From Paenibacillus sp. FSL M7-0420 (lineage in GTDB: Bacteria; Bacillota; Bacilli; Paenibacillales; Paenibacillaceae), in NCBI RefSeq assembly GCF_038002345.1, contig NZ_JBBOCJ010000001.1, positions 1,364,001 to 1,428,000 on the forward strand: a stretch of 64,000 nt of DNA, read 5' to 3'. Positions within the stretch are counted from its first letter, which is position 1, and each line of letters begins with the position of its first letter. Under the pieces are notes generated by a model. It was not told the origin of the DNA. It worked only from the letters and a program-made list of their open reading frames with translations, and did not search any database. The position numbers and the translations under genes are program-made. Positions 1 through 9,112 of the stretch are shown piece after piece.

Positions 1-861
1 TTGAAAATGTTTCAAATGGATCATTACTTTCTGTATCCTCAGATAAATTGGAATGCAAAATCCTCTTCCATTCAAACGATTAAGGAGCATCTAAACATTG
101 GCATGGATTCCATTGCATTTGTGGATGATCAGGATTTTGAACTGGATGAAGTCGTTTTCGCCCTTCCTGAAGTTCTATGTATTGGAGCACCAGAAATTCA
201 TTCAATGTTGGATTATCCAGCTTTGCATCCAAAATTTATTACGGAGGATTCCAAAAACCGCAGATTGTTGTACATAAATGATATACGGCGAAATGAAGCG
301 GAAGAAAATTATAAAGGAGTTAAAGAAGACTTCCTTGCTTCACTCAAGATGAAGCTTCATATTTCAACCGTGACGGAAAAAGACTTGCAGCGTGTGGAGG
401 AATTAACTATTCGCACTCACCAGTTGAATACGACAGGCTACACTTATAGCTATGAAGAATTATTGGAGTTTATGCAGTCGGACCAACATCTTCTGCTGAT
501 TTCCAGTCTTGATGACGCATACGGATCATATGGAAAGATTGGACTTATACTTATTGAAAAAGGAGAAGAAGCTTGGGAAATTAAGCTTTTACTTATGTCT
601 TGCCGTGTGATGTCCAGAGGTATTGGAACAATTATGCTTTATTTCTTAAGTGTACTGGCTTCCAAGAATAAGGTCAGGCTTGAAGCAGAATTTGTGCCGA
701 ATGGAAGAAATAGAATGATGTATATTACTTATAAATTTGCAGGTTTCAAAGAGGCGGAGAGCAACGGTGTTATTACCATTTTAAGAAATGATTTGCTCGA
801 AATTCAACAGTGTCCGGATTACATTCAGCTAACCAGTGACGTTAATTTGCAGGAGAGGTGA
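1..861 (+). CDS. FkbH-like HAD-family glyceryl-ACP synthase, 5' end outside window
   Basis: The reading frame is open from the first base and matches the second FkbH-like protein at 44301-45380 from that protein's middle to its end. Shared blocks include FLYPQI, FVDDQ, NPKFITEDS, RTHQLN(S/T)TG and LLMSCRV. The aligned N-terminal part with the DxD nucleophile motif is missing, so the gene must begin to the left of the window. FkbH-family proteins move a glyceryl unit from 1,3-bisphosphoglycerate onto an acyl carrier protein, the first step to hydroxy- or methoxymalonyl-ACP extender units. The frame runs to a TGA six bases before the acyltransferase start, so the two are co-transcribed. The call is firm at family level. 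Whether the gene is intact upstream cannot be seen. Confidence 0.85.
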   Translation: MKMFQMDHYFLYPQINWNAKSSSIQTIKEHLNIGMDSIAFVDDQDFELDEVVFALPEVLCIGAPEIHSMLDYPALHPKFITEDSKNRRLLYINDIRRNEAEENYKGVKEDFLASLKMKLHISTVTEKDLQRVEELTIRTHQLNTTGYTYSYEELLEFMQSDQHLLLISSLDDAYGSYGKIGLILIEKGEEAWEIKLLLMSCRVMSRGIGTIMLYFLSVLASKNKVRLEAEFVPNGRNRMMYITYKFAGFKEAESNGVITILRNDLLEIQQCPDYIQLTSDVNLQER

Positions 862-867
862 CACTAC

Positions 868-2136
868 ATGCCTAAAACAGTATTTGTATTTCCCGGGCTG
901 GGGTCGCAGTATGTAGGAATGGTTAAGTCCTTTTATGATCAGTTTGAAGTGGCAAGGCAGACGTTTGAGGAAGCAAGTGATATATTGGGTTACCCTTTAG
1001 ATAAAGTATGTTTTGAAGGCTCACTCTCTGAACTGTCCAAACCGGAAATTATTCAGCCTGCATTGCTAACCACAAATGTCGCTATGTTTCGGGCGTTTAT
1101 GGAGGAGATAGGTGTACGCCCATCCTTTTCATGTGGGCATAGCTTGGGAGAATATGCAGCATTAACCTGTGCCGGAGCAATTCGGTTTGCGGATGCTGTT
1201 GCAATTGTCAATAAACGTGGCCTTATTACCAGCGCACTCATTCAGCGTTCGATTGGTACAATGACGATATTGGATCAGGTAAATCCACGGAAATTTGAAA
1301 AAGAATGCTCAAGGATTTCTAGCGAGGGAAGGGTTGTCTCAATCTCCTGTTACAATTCCCCAAATCAAGTGGCAATCTCCGGGGAAATGGATGCCGTCGA
1401 GGAGATCGAAGAAATATGTTTGAATCATGATGGACAGGTAACTCCACTTTTTATGAGTGCACCGATGCATAGTATATTAATGGAAAAAGCTGCACTGGAA
1501 TTTCGCGAGGAACTGGGAAAACACACGTATTACCCCTTCAAATGGCCTGTCCTTTCTAATGTTACCGGCAGGCCTTACGCTCAACCCGAACAGATTGCGG
1601 ACTTGTTAGCCAAACAGATGTATATGCCGGTAGAATGGCAATCGACTATATCCTATTTGTTAAAATACGGAGTAAACACTTCTATTGAGATAGGACCTAA
1701 AAATGTCCTTAGTAAGCTTATCGGAGAAAGCAATCCGAATATCAAATCTTTATGCTATGGAACGAAAGAGGAGCGCCAGACCATTAAGGAACTGTTTAAC
1801 GAAACGGGTTTCTGCAAAACTTCTCCCACTGTTATTTCCAAGTGCCTTGCCGCAGTGGCAGCCACACCCAATAAAAATTGGAATGTGGAAGAGTATAACA
1901 AGGGTGTGGTTGAACCGTACCGCAAACTACAGTTTATACAGGAAACTTTGGAGAAGGAAAATGCTAAACCTACCGTTATGCAGATGAGAGAGGCGCTAAA
2001 TTTGCTACAGCTCATATTTGAGACTAAGCGGGTAAGCGAGAAGGAAAGGAATGATTGTATTCATCATATCCTTGATTATACGGGGAATTATTATATGCTG
2101 ACAGAACAAAAGGATGCAGTGCTAAGCAAGAATTAA
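868..2136 (+). CDS. Stand-alone (trans-acting) malonyl-type acyltransferase with C-terminal extension
   Basis: This is a FabD-like acyltransferase that would load extender units onto the carrier proteins of AT-less polyketide synthases. The N-terminal GLGSQ, the GHSLGE nucleophile elbow (Ser92), Arg117 and the APMHS histidine (His201) are all present. FabD proteins usually end near residue 310. This one continues to 422, and the extra 110 or so residues contain a YNKGVVEPYRK block and a REALNLLQ block. Equivalent blocks (FEQGFLKPYRK, KEALDMLHQ) occur in the second acyltransferase at 31393-32667, so the extension is a shared feature of this subfamily. The gene lies between FkbH-like and acyl-CoA dehydrogenase genes. 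The PKS it served is not in this block; it may be lost or lie to the left. Confidence 0.85.
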   Translation: MPKTVFVFPGLGSQYVGMVKSFYDQFEVARQTFEEASDILGYPLDKVCFEGSLSELSKPEIIQPALLTTNVAMFRAFMEEIGVRPSFSCGHSLGEYAALTCAGAIRFADAVAIVNKRGLITSALIQRSIGTMTILDQVNPRKFEKECSRISSEGRVVSISCYNSPNQVAISGEMDAVEEIEEICLNHDGQVTPLFMSAPMHSILMEKAALEFREELGKHTYYPFKWPVLSNVTGRPYAQPEQIADLLAKQMYMPVEWQSTISYLLKYGVNTSIEIGPKNVLSKLIGESNPNIKSLCYGTKEERQTIKELFNETGFCKTSPTVISKCLAAVAATPNKNWNVEEYNKGVVEPYRKLQFIQETLEKENAKPTVMQMREALNLLQLIFETKRVSEKERNDCIHHILDYTGNYYMLTEQKDAVLSKN

Positions 2137-2265
2137 GAGGTGTATACAGACATTATCTTTGTTCGTGTGTTTCCAGACACGAATGGATCGGGCACAACAT
2201 CTATCAGAATTCTGGCGCCAGAGCCTAACACAGCATCGATCAATAATATAACGAGGTGAAAGCAA

Positions 2266-3444
2266 TTGAATACTCAAATCCAACACGATATTGGACAGCT
2301 CCGAAGCCAAGAGCTTGTTATTGAAGAAGCGAAAGTATTTGCTGATCAATATATTAGACCTTTGGCCCGTGAACACGATGCAACTGGAAAACTCTCAAGG
2401 ACTTTAATTAATGAGATTGCCAAACGTGGGTATTTGGGAGCTACTTTCCCCGCTGAGTACAGCGGACTTGAGTTAGATCCAGTATATTACGGCATGCTCA
2501 ATGAAGAGATCGGAAAGGCGTGCTCTTCTACAAGAGCGCTATTAACGGTTGGGACATCTCTTATCGGGGAAAGTATTTTGCGTTGGGGGACAACTGATCA
2601 AAAGAAAAAATGGTTGCCTCTTATTTCCTCAGCAGAGAAAATAGGCGCATTTGCGCTCACCGAACCGAAGGCGGGCACAGACGCCAAGGGGATTGAGAGC
2701 AGCTATGAGAAGGACGGAGACAGTTATATAATTACAGGTCATAAGAAATGGATTACTCTTGCAGGTATAGCTGATTTCTTCTTGGTAATAGCAAAGAATG
2801 CCGAACAACAAATATCGGCTTTTTTGGTCGATCGGAATCCAGATATAGAGATCAAAGAGATGCTGGGATTAATGGCTGCAAAAGGAAGTCATATCGCTGA
2901 AGTCAAATTCAACCGAGTAAGGGTACCAAAAGAGAACCTGCTCGGTGCAGAAGGCAGAGGCTTCAGCTGCATCGTTTCCACAGCGCTCGATCACGGAAGA
3001 TACAGCATCGCATGGGCTGGTGTGGCGTTGGCTCAAGAAGCTCTTGAGGCGATGGTGAATTATGCGAGGCAGCGCAAGCAATTTGGCAAAAAAATATATC
3101 AGTTTCAGCTGATTCGGGGTATCATTGCTGACAGCATTACTGAGATTCATGCGGCTAGAGCGCTTTGTCTTCGGGCTGGTGAACTTCGTAAACAAATGGA
3201 ACCGGAATCAATTGTTGAAACTACAGTAGCAAAATATTTTTCGTCAAAAGTAGCTATGAAAGTTACAATGGACGCTGTCCAAGTTCATGGGGGTAATGGG
3301 TGCTATAACGAATATCCTGTAGAGAGATTATTCCGTGAAGCTAAGGTGTTGGAAATCATCGAGGGCACTTCACAAATTCAACAGGAGATGATTGCTAGTT
3401 ACGCTTTAAGGGAATATTACAATGGAAAGAAGACGATAGAATAA
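2266..3444 (+). CDS. Acyl-CoA/acyl-ACP dehydrogenase, extender-unit type
   Basis: A 392-residue FAD-dependent acyl-CoA dehydrogenase. Visible family landmarks are GAFALTEPKAGTDA with GHKKWIT (flavin and acyl binding), ARQRKQFGK in the C-terminal helical domain, QVHGGNG, and EIIEGTSQIQ at the end. The start is TTG, chosen because GAGGTGAAAG lies at the right distance upstream. A paralogue at 43134-44264 sits beside FkbH and its ACP in cluster A. In the zwittermicin and FK506 pathways such enzymes (ZmaE, FkbI) oxidise glyceryl-ACP-derived intermediates toward hydroxy- or methoxymalonyl-ACP. Here the partner dehydrogenase and ACP are absent downstream and the next material is a decayed NRPS, so this copy may be a leftover of an older cluster. 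Confidence 0.85.
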   Translation: MNTQIQHDIGQLRSQELVIEEAKVFADQYIRPLAREHDATGKLSRTLINEIAKRGYLGATFPAEYSGLELDPVYYGMLNEEIGKACSSTRALLTVGTSLIGESILRWGTTDQKKKWLPLISSAEKIGAFALTEPKAGTDAKGIESSYEKDGDSYIITGHKKWITLAGIADFFLVIAKNAEQQISAFLVDRNPDIEIKEMLGLMAAKGSHIAEVKFNRVRVPKENLLGAEGRGFSCIVSTALDHGRYSIAWAGVALAQEALEAMVNYARQRKQFGKKIYQFQLIRGIIADSITEIHAARALCLRAGELRKQMEPESIVETTVAKYFSSKVAMKVTMDAVQVHGGNGCYNEYPVERLFREAKVLEIIEGTSQIQQEMIASYALREYYNGKKTIE

Positions 3445-3659
3445 ATGGGCATCTAAAAGGCTTCGGCGCCAGGAGATTCGTGCCAATAATCCTGCCTTAT
3501 TACTTCGATTCTGATAAAGCGTCGAATCATTGATAATTAATATATCTTTACTCTCTTGGCTAAAGTCAACATTTCGAACTGATGAACAACATGAAGATTT
3601 AGCGAATGAAGGAAGGTTTACCAAGAAAATTGGGAGTGGATGGAGGAGCGAATTAGGTA

Positions 3660-4854
3660 TTGGACCTGGATGCAGGGGGAAACCGTATCGAAGAGACGCT
3701 GAATTTTGTCCTGAGAAAAGGAATAAAGGTTGCATATATCAAGGGTAAAAGGCTGGTGCTGCCGAAGCACGAGAATTACGCCATGAATAAGCCTTATCCC
3801 AGACCCTTGAGTATATTAAAGAGCGAAGTAGAAACGTGAGTGTCTAAAGAAGGAACTAAATCCCCATCAAGTTGGCGAGGATGCGCTATTTTATTATTTT
3901 GATACCTGCAAAATACATGGAATGTTTGATTTACCAATAAGAGGATCGCCTGGGAGTTAACGATTATGGCTAAATCATCTTTTATAAGGGCTGGAGCTTG
4001 ATTATATTTCATGGGGCTAGAGCAAGTGGGAAAAGAGAGACCGGAGTGGCAAAACGTAGAGGACATTCTGGCATCGAGCCCGATGCAGGAGGGGATTTTG
4101 TTTCAGTGCTTGAGCGCCCGTAGCTTTATCTAGAGCAATTCATTCTTTGGCTTTCCGGGTCAAGGAGCCGATGCCCATGTATAGGGCTTAGCATCAAGTG
4201 GTGCAAGCTAACGAGATGCTGAGGATGATTTTCAGGTGGAAAGGGATGTAAGACCCTGTCCAGATCGTATTAAAATAAGAGGGCACCGGATTGAGCTGGA
4301 GGAGATAGAGGATGCGCTGCTGTAATGCATGCCGATTAACCAGGCTACCGTAATCTCATGGAAGGATAAAGAAAACAATAATTATTTATGCACCTATTAT
4401 GTATCGGACAGCAGTCTGACGCCTGCCGCGATATGCGATTCTTTGAGCCGGACCCTGCATGAAATTATGATTCCTTTCTATTTCTTCAGGCTGGAAGAGA
4501 TTCTGCGTAAGCCAAACGGGAAGCGGGACCGGAAGGTCCTACCCCCACCAGAAGACTAGCTTATTGCTGAGCAGCCGCAGCCTTGGCCCGATAATCTGCC
4601 CGAGCTTGTTGTGAGAATTACAAGAAATTCTCCGGAGTAATCTGGAGTTGTCGATTCCCTTGGAGCAAATCAATTTAAACGGTAGCCTAGCCGATTTAGG
4701 CATTCATTCCATCACTTTTATTAAAATACAGGTTTCCATTGAGGCCGAGTTCGGCTTTTAATTTGAAGATGATGAGTTAAATACCGACAAGCTCCCGACG
4801 CCCCAGCATCTGGTTTCTTTTATCGAAGCCAAGGAGTCGGTCGGAAGTCAATAA
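3660..4854 (+). pseudogene. Decayed NRPS module (docking-like peptide, C start, A end, PCP)
   Basis: No long frame is open here, but pieces of one module follow in order. Bases 3660-3839 (TTG behind GGAGGAG) read as a 59-residue peptide resembling TubC-type N-terminal docking domains (ETLNFVLRKGIKV). Around 4047-4130 the frame gives VEDILASSPMQEGILFQ, a condensation-domain beginning, and about 4200 gives VVQANEMLRMIFRW, a later piece of the same domain. About 4278-4325 gives KIRGHRIELEEIEDALL, the A8 region of an adenylation domain, then an in-frame TAA. 4329-4559 continues to the adenylation end with KPNGKRDRK. About 4620-4854 gives a carrier protein with LGIHSITF, broken by a TAA. Most of the C and A domains are deleted, so the gene is dead. 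The bases from 3445 to 3659 show nothing recognisable. Confidence 0.8.
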
Positions 4855-4916
4855 ATGTCATGCGAAACAGCGAATCTACATAAAGGGGGTTCGTTGTTTG
4901 GATATGTGCCAGCCAT

Positions 4917-5954
4917 CTATGCCTGTGATGAATTAGCCTGCGGGAGAAAAGTGTCTGCTTCACGCCCGAGCTGCTGCACTAGAGCGGAGAGAAGCTGCAC
5001 TTCCCGCTCTATTAATACGTCAATTATTTTAGCAAAAAGACCGGGCGGAGTCTTTTGTCTGGAAATTTGCTCCTTGAGCATCCGGTTCCGCAGATTGAGA
5101 AAATCCTTTTGAAGTTCATCGGAGACGGATAGCAGATGGCTTAAGACAGTCCCAGTGTACTTCTGGATGAAATCTATTCTTTTGCACATGAGATTCTTAT
5201 GCTCCCAGAGCAGATGGAAGGGACGCACATCGAATGCCGTGAGGGAATGAAACCAGTTGTGATAATAATCCTTAAGCAGCCCGTAAACGGAAATGCCGCA
5301 TACGGTGCCCGGCATCAGGTCGAATTCGGTGGATTGCAGATAAGATTCAATGGACTGGATAATTAGCTCTAGATCCAGGGGATAATGGTTCGCTTTATAT
5401 TCCAATTGATAGTCGAAATGCATCCAGTGGCAATCCGCGTAATTCGCTGTAATCAATGCACTTGCGCTGGTGTACGCCTGAACGAAATCCTTAAACGTCA
5501 CTGTTTGTTCTCCGGGAATTCCGGGTCCCTGGTAGCCAAGTGCGTAAAATACAGCAGAATCTAAATCATATCCGTACAGGAACAGTTCATGCGGCAAATG
5601 TTCAGTTTGGTACCACCCCCTGAAAGGAAGCTCGTAGTCATCTGCATAAACGCTTAAGTATTTCTGGTTGTCCAATAATTGAATAAAACTAGTGATAATA
5701 GAGTCCTGATTTCCAATACGTTCGGTTCTGGTATTTGCCGCAAAGGGAGATGTGTCATAGAATGGATGGTCAAAATCATAATTAAAGAAGTTCATGATTT
5801 TGGTGCGGTCATGGGGGAATTCTGGCGGACACGACAGCTGAATATAATTGCTGTAGAACCAAGGCTCATAGTCAGTGTTTCTGGAGATAACGGACAAGTG
5901 GTTCAGATGTACAGGATATGCAACAATAGCAGGCTGGCCAAGCGGTAGTTTCAT
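4917..5954 (-). CDS. BtrH-like (C39/papain-fold) acyltransferase homologue
   Basis: A 345-residue protein starting behind a clear AAGGAGGA on the minus strand. It is a paralogue of the proteins at 30066-31046 and 40911-41978. The three share an aromatic start with WFYSNY or a similar block, a central Asp-x-Tyr-x-Leu stretch (DDYELPF here), a histidine followed by a hydrophobic GYD strand (ELFLYGYD), and a long helical C-terminus. This layout fits the BtrH_N family, whose member BtrH transfers an acyl group from a carrier protein during butirosin synthesis. I do not see the N-terminal catalytic Cys expected of an active member, so function is open. It is the only biosynthesis-type gene on the minus strand here. 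Family assignment is by pattern, not search. Confidence 0.45.
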   Translation of the reverse strand: MKLPLGQPAIVAYPVHLNHLSVISRNTDYEPWFYSNYIQLSCPPEFPHDRTKIMNFFNYDFDHPFYDTSPFAANTRTERIGNQDSIITSFIQLLDNQKYLSVYADDYELPFRGWYQTEHLPHELFLYGYDLDSAVFYALGYQGPGIPGEQTVTFKDFVQAYTSASALITANYADCHWMHFDYQLEYKANHYPLDLELIIQSIESYLQSTEFDLMPGTVCGISVYGLLKDYYHNWFHSLTAFDVRPFHLLWEHKNLMCKRIDFIQKYTGTVLSHLLSVSDELQKDFLNLRNRMLKEQISRQKTPPGLFAKIIDVLIEREVQLLSALVQQLGREADTFLPQANSSQA

Positions 5955-6027
5955 TGAGACGTTCCTCCTTATTGGTTACGGAATGTGATGAGATATGCAT
6001 TTAAGTAAATTATATTATATATACCAT

Positions 6028-6056
6028 ATTATACGTTAAGAAAATATTCTATAAAA
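6028..6056 (-). promoter_or_regulatory. Possible promoter of the BtrH-like gene
   Basis: On the minus strand TTTTAT (6051-6056) and TATAAT (6028-6033) are 17 bases apart, about 75 bases before the start at 5954. The -35 box is weak. The sequence TTTTATAGAA at 6047-6056 also occurs ahead of clusters A and B. Confidence 0.35.
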
Positions 6057-6179
6057 GGAAAAAATATATAATCGGTGAGATCAATAAAACAGGAAGACCG
6101 CACAAATCATTCCCATAAGTCGCTGTATGAAATACGGGATAGCGAAGATCATGCCGAACAAAGCAAGTAGTAAAACCCA

Positions 6180-6485
6180 TTGCCCCAAAAGCTGTCACCC
6201 GAGAGGATATCGCAGCCGTCCGAAGAAGAGCTGAAGGTTTACAACGAATCTTTCGCCAAAGCGTTTAGGCTGATGATTAAGCAGACGTTCTTCCTAACGG
6301 ATATACTGCTTCAGGATTTAAATGGGTCATATCTCCAATTGTCCGGCAAGCTTGCCCAAGCTCTAGACCAGTTTCAGGAAAAACTCGTCGCCTACTTTGA
6401 TAGTGGCATTATGCTAGTTCCTTACGATGAGCAACTAATGGGATATACTCGAACTATAAGCGGAAATGAGGTGTTTTTATATTGA
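6180..6485 (+). CDS. Small hypothetical protein
   Basis: A 101-residue frame with a TTG start and no good ribosome binding site. The predicted peptide is mostly helical, with a hydrophobic central stretch (KQTFFLTDILLQ) followed by a glutamine-rich amphipathic helix. I recognise no family. It lies in a stretch of broken genes, between the BtrH-like gene and a truncated toxin, so it may be the remains of something larger rather than a working gene. Confidence 0.25.
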   Translation: MPQKLSPERISQPSEEELKVYNESFAKAFRLMIKQTFFLTDILLQDLNGSYLQLSGKLAQALDQFQEKLVAYFDSGIMLVPYDEQLMGYTRTISGNEVFLY

Positions 6486-6660
6486 TGAATATTACACAGG
6501 ACCGTGCCAAATTGATTCGACTAACAGGTGACCGTGCCAAATTGGATGCTAAAACAAATGGGATATATATAGTATATAAGACAAATGAAGGGGATAATGT
6601 TAGGGGATATAGTCCGGTAAAATCGAGGAGATGAATGAACAGGATTTTATCCATGAATGA
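6485..6660 (+). pseudogene. Frameshifted small antitoxin-like ORF upstream of a zeta-type toxin
   Basis: Reading from ATG 6485 gives 49 residues that end out of frame at 6634. Shifting one base near 6622 instead gives GKIEEMNEQDFIHE and a TGA at 6658-6660, overlapping the toxin start at 6653. The same tail, with GKIENMTEQDFIHE, occurs at 13231-13359. The overlap and the repeated tail suggest the small partner gene of a toxin module, broken here by a frameshift. DRAKL is repeated within the first twenty residues. Confidence 0.4.
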
Positions 6661-6889
6661 GACAGAGGCAACGATGTTTGTGTTTGCGGGTAATAATGGA
6701 AGTGGCAAGAGCACAATCCGCAACTTGATTGTGGACCGACTTGGAGTCAGTGTGAATATTGATCCAGATGCACTAGCTCATAAGATCAATAGCTTTCAAC
6801 CTGATAAGAGTAGAGTTTCCGCAGGGAAAGTGGCTATAAAGATAGCCAGGGAATGTATCCGGAATCCGTTAACAATAGCGCATTTATAA
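6653..6889 (+). pseudogene. Zeta-toxin-like P-loop kinase, truncated after about 78 residues
   Basis: From ATG 6653 the peptide begins MNETEATMFVFAGNNGSGKS, with a Walker A loop (GNNGSGKST). It continues with NIDPDALA and RVSAGK, typical of the N-terminal third of zeta-type toxins, which phosphorylate UDP-N-acetylglucosamine or nucleotides. After RECIRN the sequence departs into PLTIAHL and stops, so the catalytic remainder is missing. A terminator hairpin and then a group II intron follow. The toxin should be inactive. A longer frame starts at 6635, but 6653 fits the family and overlaps the upstream stop. Confidence 0.6.
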
Positions 6890-6921
6890 AGCAACCTGTC
6901 TGCGGATGAGTTGCTTTTTTT
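6888..6921 (+). terminator. Rho-independent terminator at the intron insertion point
   Basis: The arms AAAGCAAC (6888-6895) and GTTGCTTT (6910-6917) form an eight-base stem followed by a run of T to about 6921. The group II intron begins right behind it, the preferred target of class C introns. Confidence 0.65.
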
Positions 6922-6923
6922 GT

Positions 6924-9103
6924 GTGCGCCTCACAGTCGCATCATCTAGGTGGTTCAAATCCACCTGGTAACTTTTCCCTTTAAAGTGCCGTAGCCGAAG
7001 CAGAAATCCGGCACTCACGTGCGGGATTGGCAGGGTGTCTTCCGTGAGGAAGAATCCGAAGGGCCTGCAGGCAAAGTCCAGCCCGGAATGCGGTGAACCA
7101 GAGGTGGCGGCGATGGTAGGGTGACCCGCATAGAAAACGGGGAAACTTATACACAAGTATATTCTACAGGAAAACAAACAAAGGGAGATGACCCGTAGGA
7201 CTCATCGACGTGATTAGGGTCAGGATGGATGGAACAGAAGATGCAGGTGACTGAGGGAAGTCCCGTAGTCTCCTTGACGCAAACGCGATAAGGTAGGGGC
7301 GGTATAACCGAAAGGGAAAGCCAATGCGAAGGATTGCGAGATGGCGGATCGTTTCGTAGTAGTGAGTAAATTCGGGCCAATGAAAGCTGGTAACAGTCTG
7401 GATGAGAAAACCCGGATGAGTATGCGCCTGATTTTTTTTGAAAGGCAATTAGTCAGAAAAAAAGTGGTGTCGCATACCCTGCTCTCACTCCAAAAGAGGA
7501 GAGACAGAGGCGAAGGGAACGTGCTTTGTCAAAGCTTGTGAGTGTTCGTGAGTGGAGATCGTAAACGTCTTAAACCAGCGAGGGTTTGACCGAGAGGGTA
7601 CGTCCCGCCGAGAGCGAAAGAACGCTTGGGGATGAGGCAAACTGGCGACCTGAGTACATCCAAAGGCAGCAGGAGCGATTGAAGTTTTTTTCTAGCACGC
7701 AGTTGCCGGGATGGAACGAGCAAGGAATCGATGCTCTGTAGCGAAAACAAGACCAGCTTGGTGAGTCACGGTAAAGGTGGTGAAACACCAATGAAACCGA
7801 AAAGACGTTACTACTCCTTAATCGATAAGGTATACCAAATGAACAATCTGCACGAAGCGTGGCTATCGGTGAAGAAGAATCAAGGAAGTGGCGGTGTGGA
7901 CGGCGTAAACACCCTAATGTACGAAAAGAATCTGCACATAAACCTAAGGGAACTTCAGAGGTTATTGCAGCAGGGTCGGTAACTACCCGATCCGGTGCGC
8001 AGACGTTATATCGAGAAGGGGAATGGGAAATTAAGACCGCTAGGCATTCCCACGGTCCGGGATCGGATCTGTCAGCAAGCCGTCCGTCAAATCATTGAGC
8101 CTATCTTCGAAGAGGAATTTTACTATTATAGCTTTGGTTTTCGGGCAGGATACTCGGCACATCAAGCCATACGGACCATTCGGAGAGCCAAACGAAACGG
8201 ATATGAACATGTGGTAGACCTGGATATTGTATCTTTCTTCGATGAAATTCCACACGAAGGACTCATGGAGAAGGTGCGAGAGAGAATCACCGATGGAAAA
8301 GTGCTGACGCTCATTCGCGATTGGCTAACGGCGGGAATCATGGAAGATGATCAGTTCCATGAAACAGAAATCGGGTCTCCTCAGGGTGGAGTGATCTCGC
8401 CGCTCTTGGCGAACATCTATCTGAATACGTTTGACTGGGGAATGAAGGAGCAGGGATTTGCTGTAGTAAGGTATGCGGACGATGCGGTGATCCTATGCAA
8501 GACTAAGGAGCAGGCAAAGACGGCATATCTGGCGGCAAAGAAGATACTGGAAGAAGACCTGCGTCTACGGATGCATCCGGAGAAAACAAAGGTTGTGGAT
8601 TTTGATGAAGGATTTCGTTTTCTGGGTTTCGACTTGAAGAGGGAATATGTGACCTTGCCGGACGCGAAATTGAAGAAATATAAAGAGAAAGTGCGAAACG
8701 CGACCCGCAGGCAACAAGGAAACAACCTAGACGGAATACTCAAGAAATTAAATGGAATTGTCCGAGGCTTTGGAAATTATTTCGGTATAGGAAATGTGAA
8801 GAAGAAGTTTGAACGTCTGGATCAATGGATGCGAATGAGGGTGCGAGACTTTATGCGTCACAAGAAATCTACGGTGTCAAACCGGCTGAGTTTAAATAAG
8901 GTATTGGAATCAGCGGGAATGGTATTTCTAACAAGCTTACTCACCACACGTTCCTAATTCAGGAGTGAAATAGGCAATCCGGCGACGGATGAAGGAAGCT
9001 CACTCCTGAAGATGGGGAACTGACGAAGGAAAGCCGTGTGCGGGAAATCCGCATGCACGGTTTGACGGGGAGTCCGAGGGAGTAATCCCTTGTCTTACCC
9101 TAC
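6924..9103 (+). mobile_element. Group II intron, probably class C
   Basis: The left end is taken at GTGCGCC (6924), a usual group II 5' end, directly after the T-run of a terminator. The 5' RNA domains occupy about 6924-7790 and contain no convincing coding frame. A reverse transcriptase follows at 7791-8957. After it, 9029-9063 folds as domain V, with GCCGTGTGCGGGAAA facing a CCGCATGCACGGTT strand. A short domain VI ends in a CTTACCCTAC near 9103. Insertion behind a terminator hairpin is characteristic of class C introns. The right end is about 10 bases from the stop codon of the AraC-family gene on the other strand, which stays intact. Exact ends could be off by a few bases. Confidence 0.8.
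7791..8957 (+). pseudogene. ltrA: Group II intron reverse transcriptase/maturase with in-frame stop
   Basis: The frame starts at ATG 7791 (MKPKRRYYSLIDKVYQ) and continues in the same frame to 8957, but TAA at 7980-7982 interrupts it at codon 64, after LLQQGR. Restarting at 7995 gives 320 residues with the RT landmarks GKLRPLGIPTVRDR, DLDIVSFFDEI, GSPQGGVISPLLANIYL and the catalytic YADD. A maturase-like GFGNYFG segment follows. No HNH endonuclease domain is visible, as usual for class C introns. Residues on both sides of the stop match the family, so one base change (a Tyr codon, for example) explains it. The protein is probably inactive unless the stop is read through or is a sequencing error. 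Confidence 0.8.
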
Positions 9104-9112
9104 TTTTCAGAC

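Noticed and set aside
2162..2182. Small hairpin TTCGTGT / ACACGAA between AT and acyl dehydrogenase genes
   Set aside because: The stem is short, there is no T-run, and the genes on both sides seem to belong together.
7164..7448. Several short frames in the 5' part of the group II intron
   Set aside because: They overlap each other on both strands and lie in structured intron RNA.
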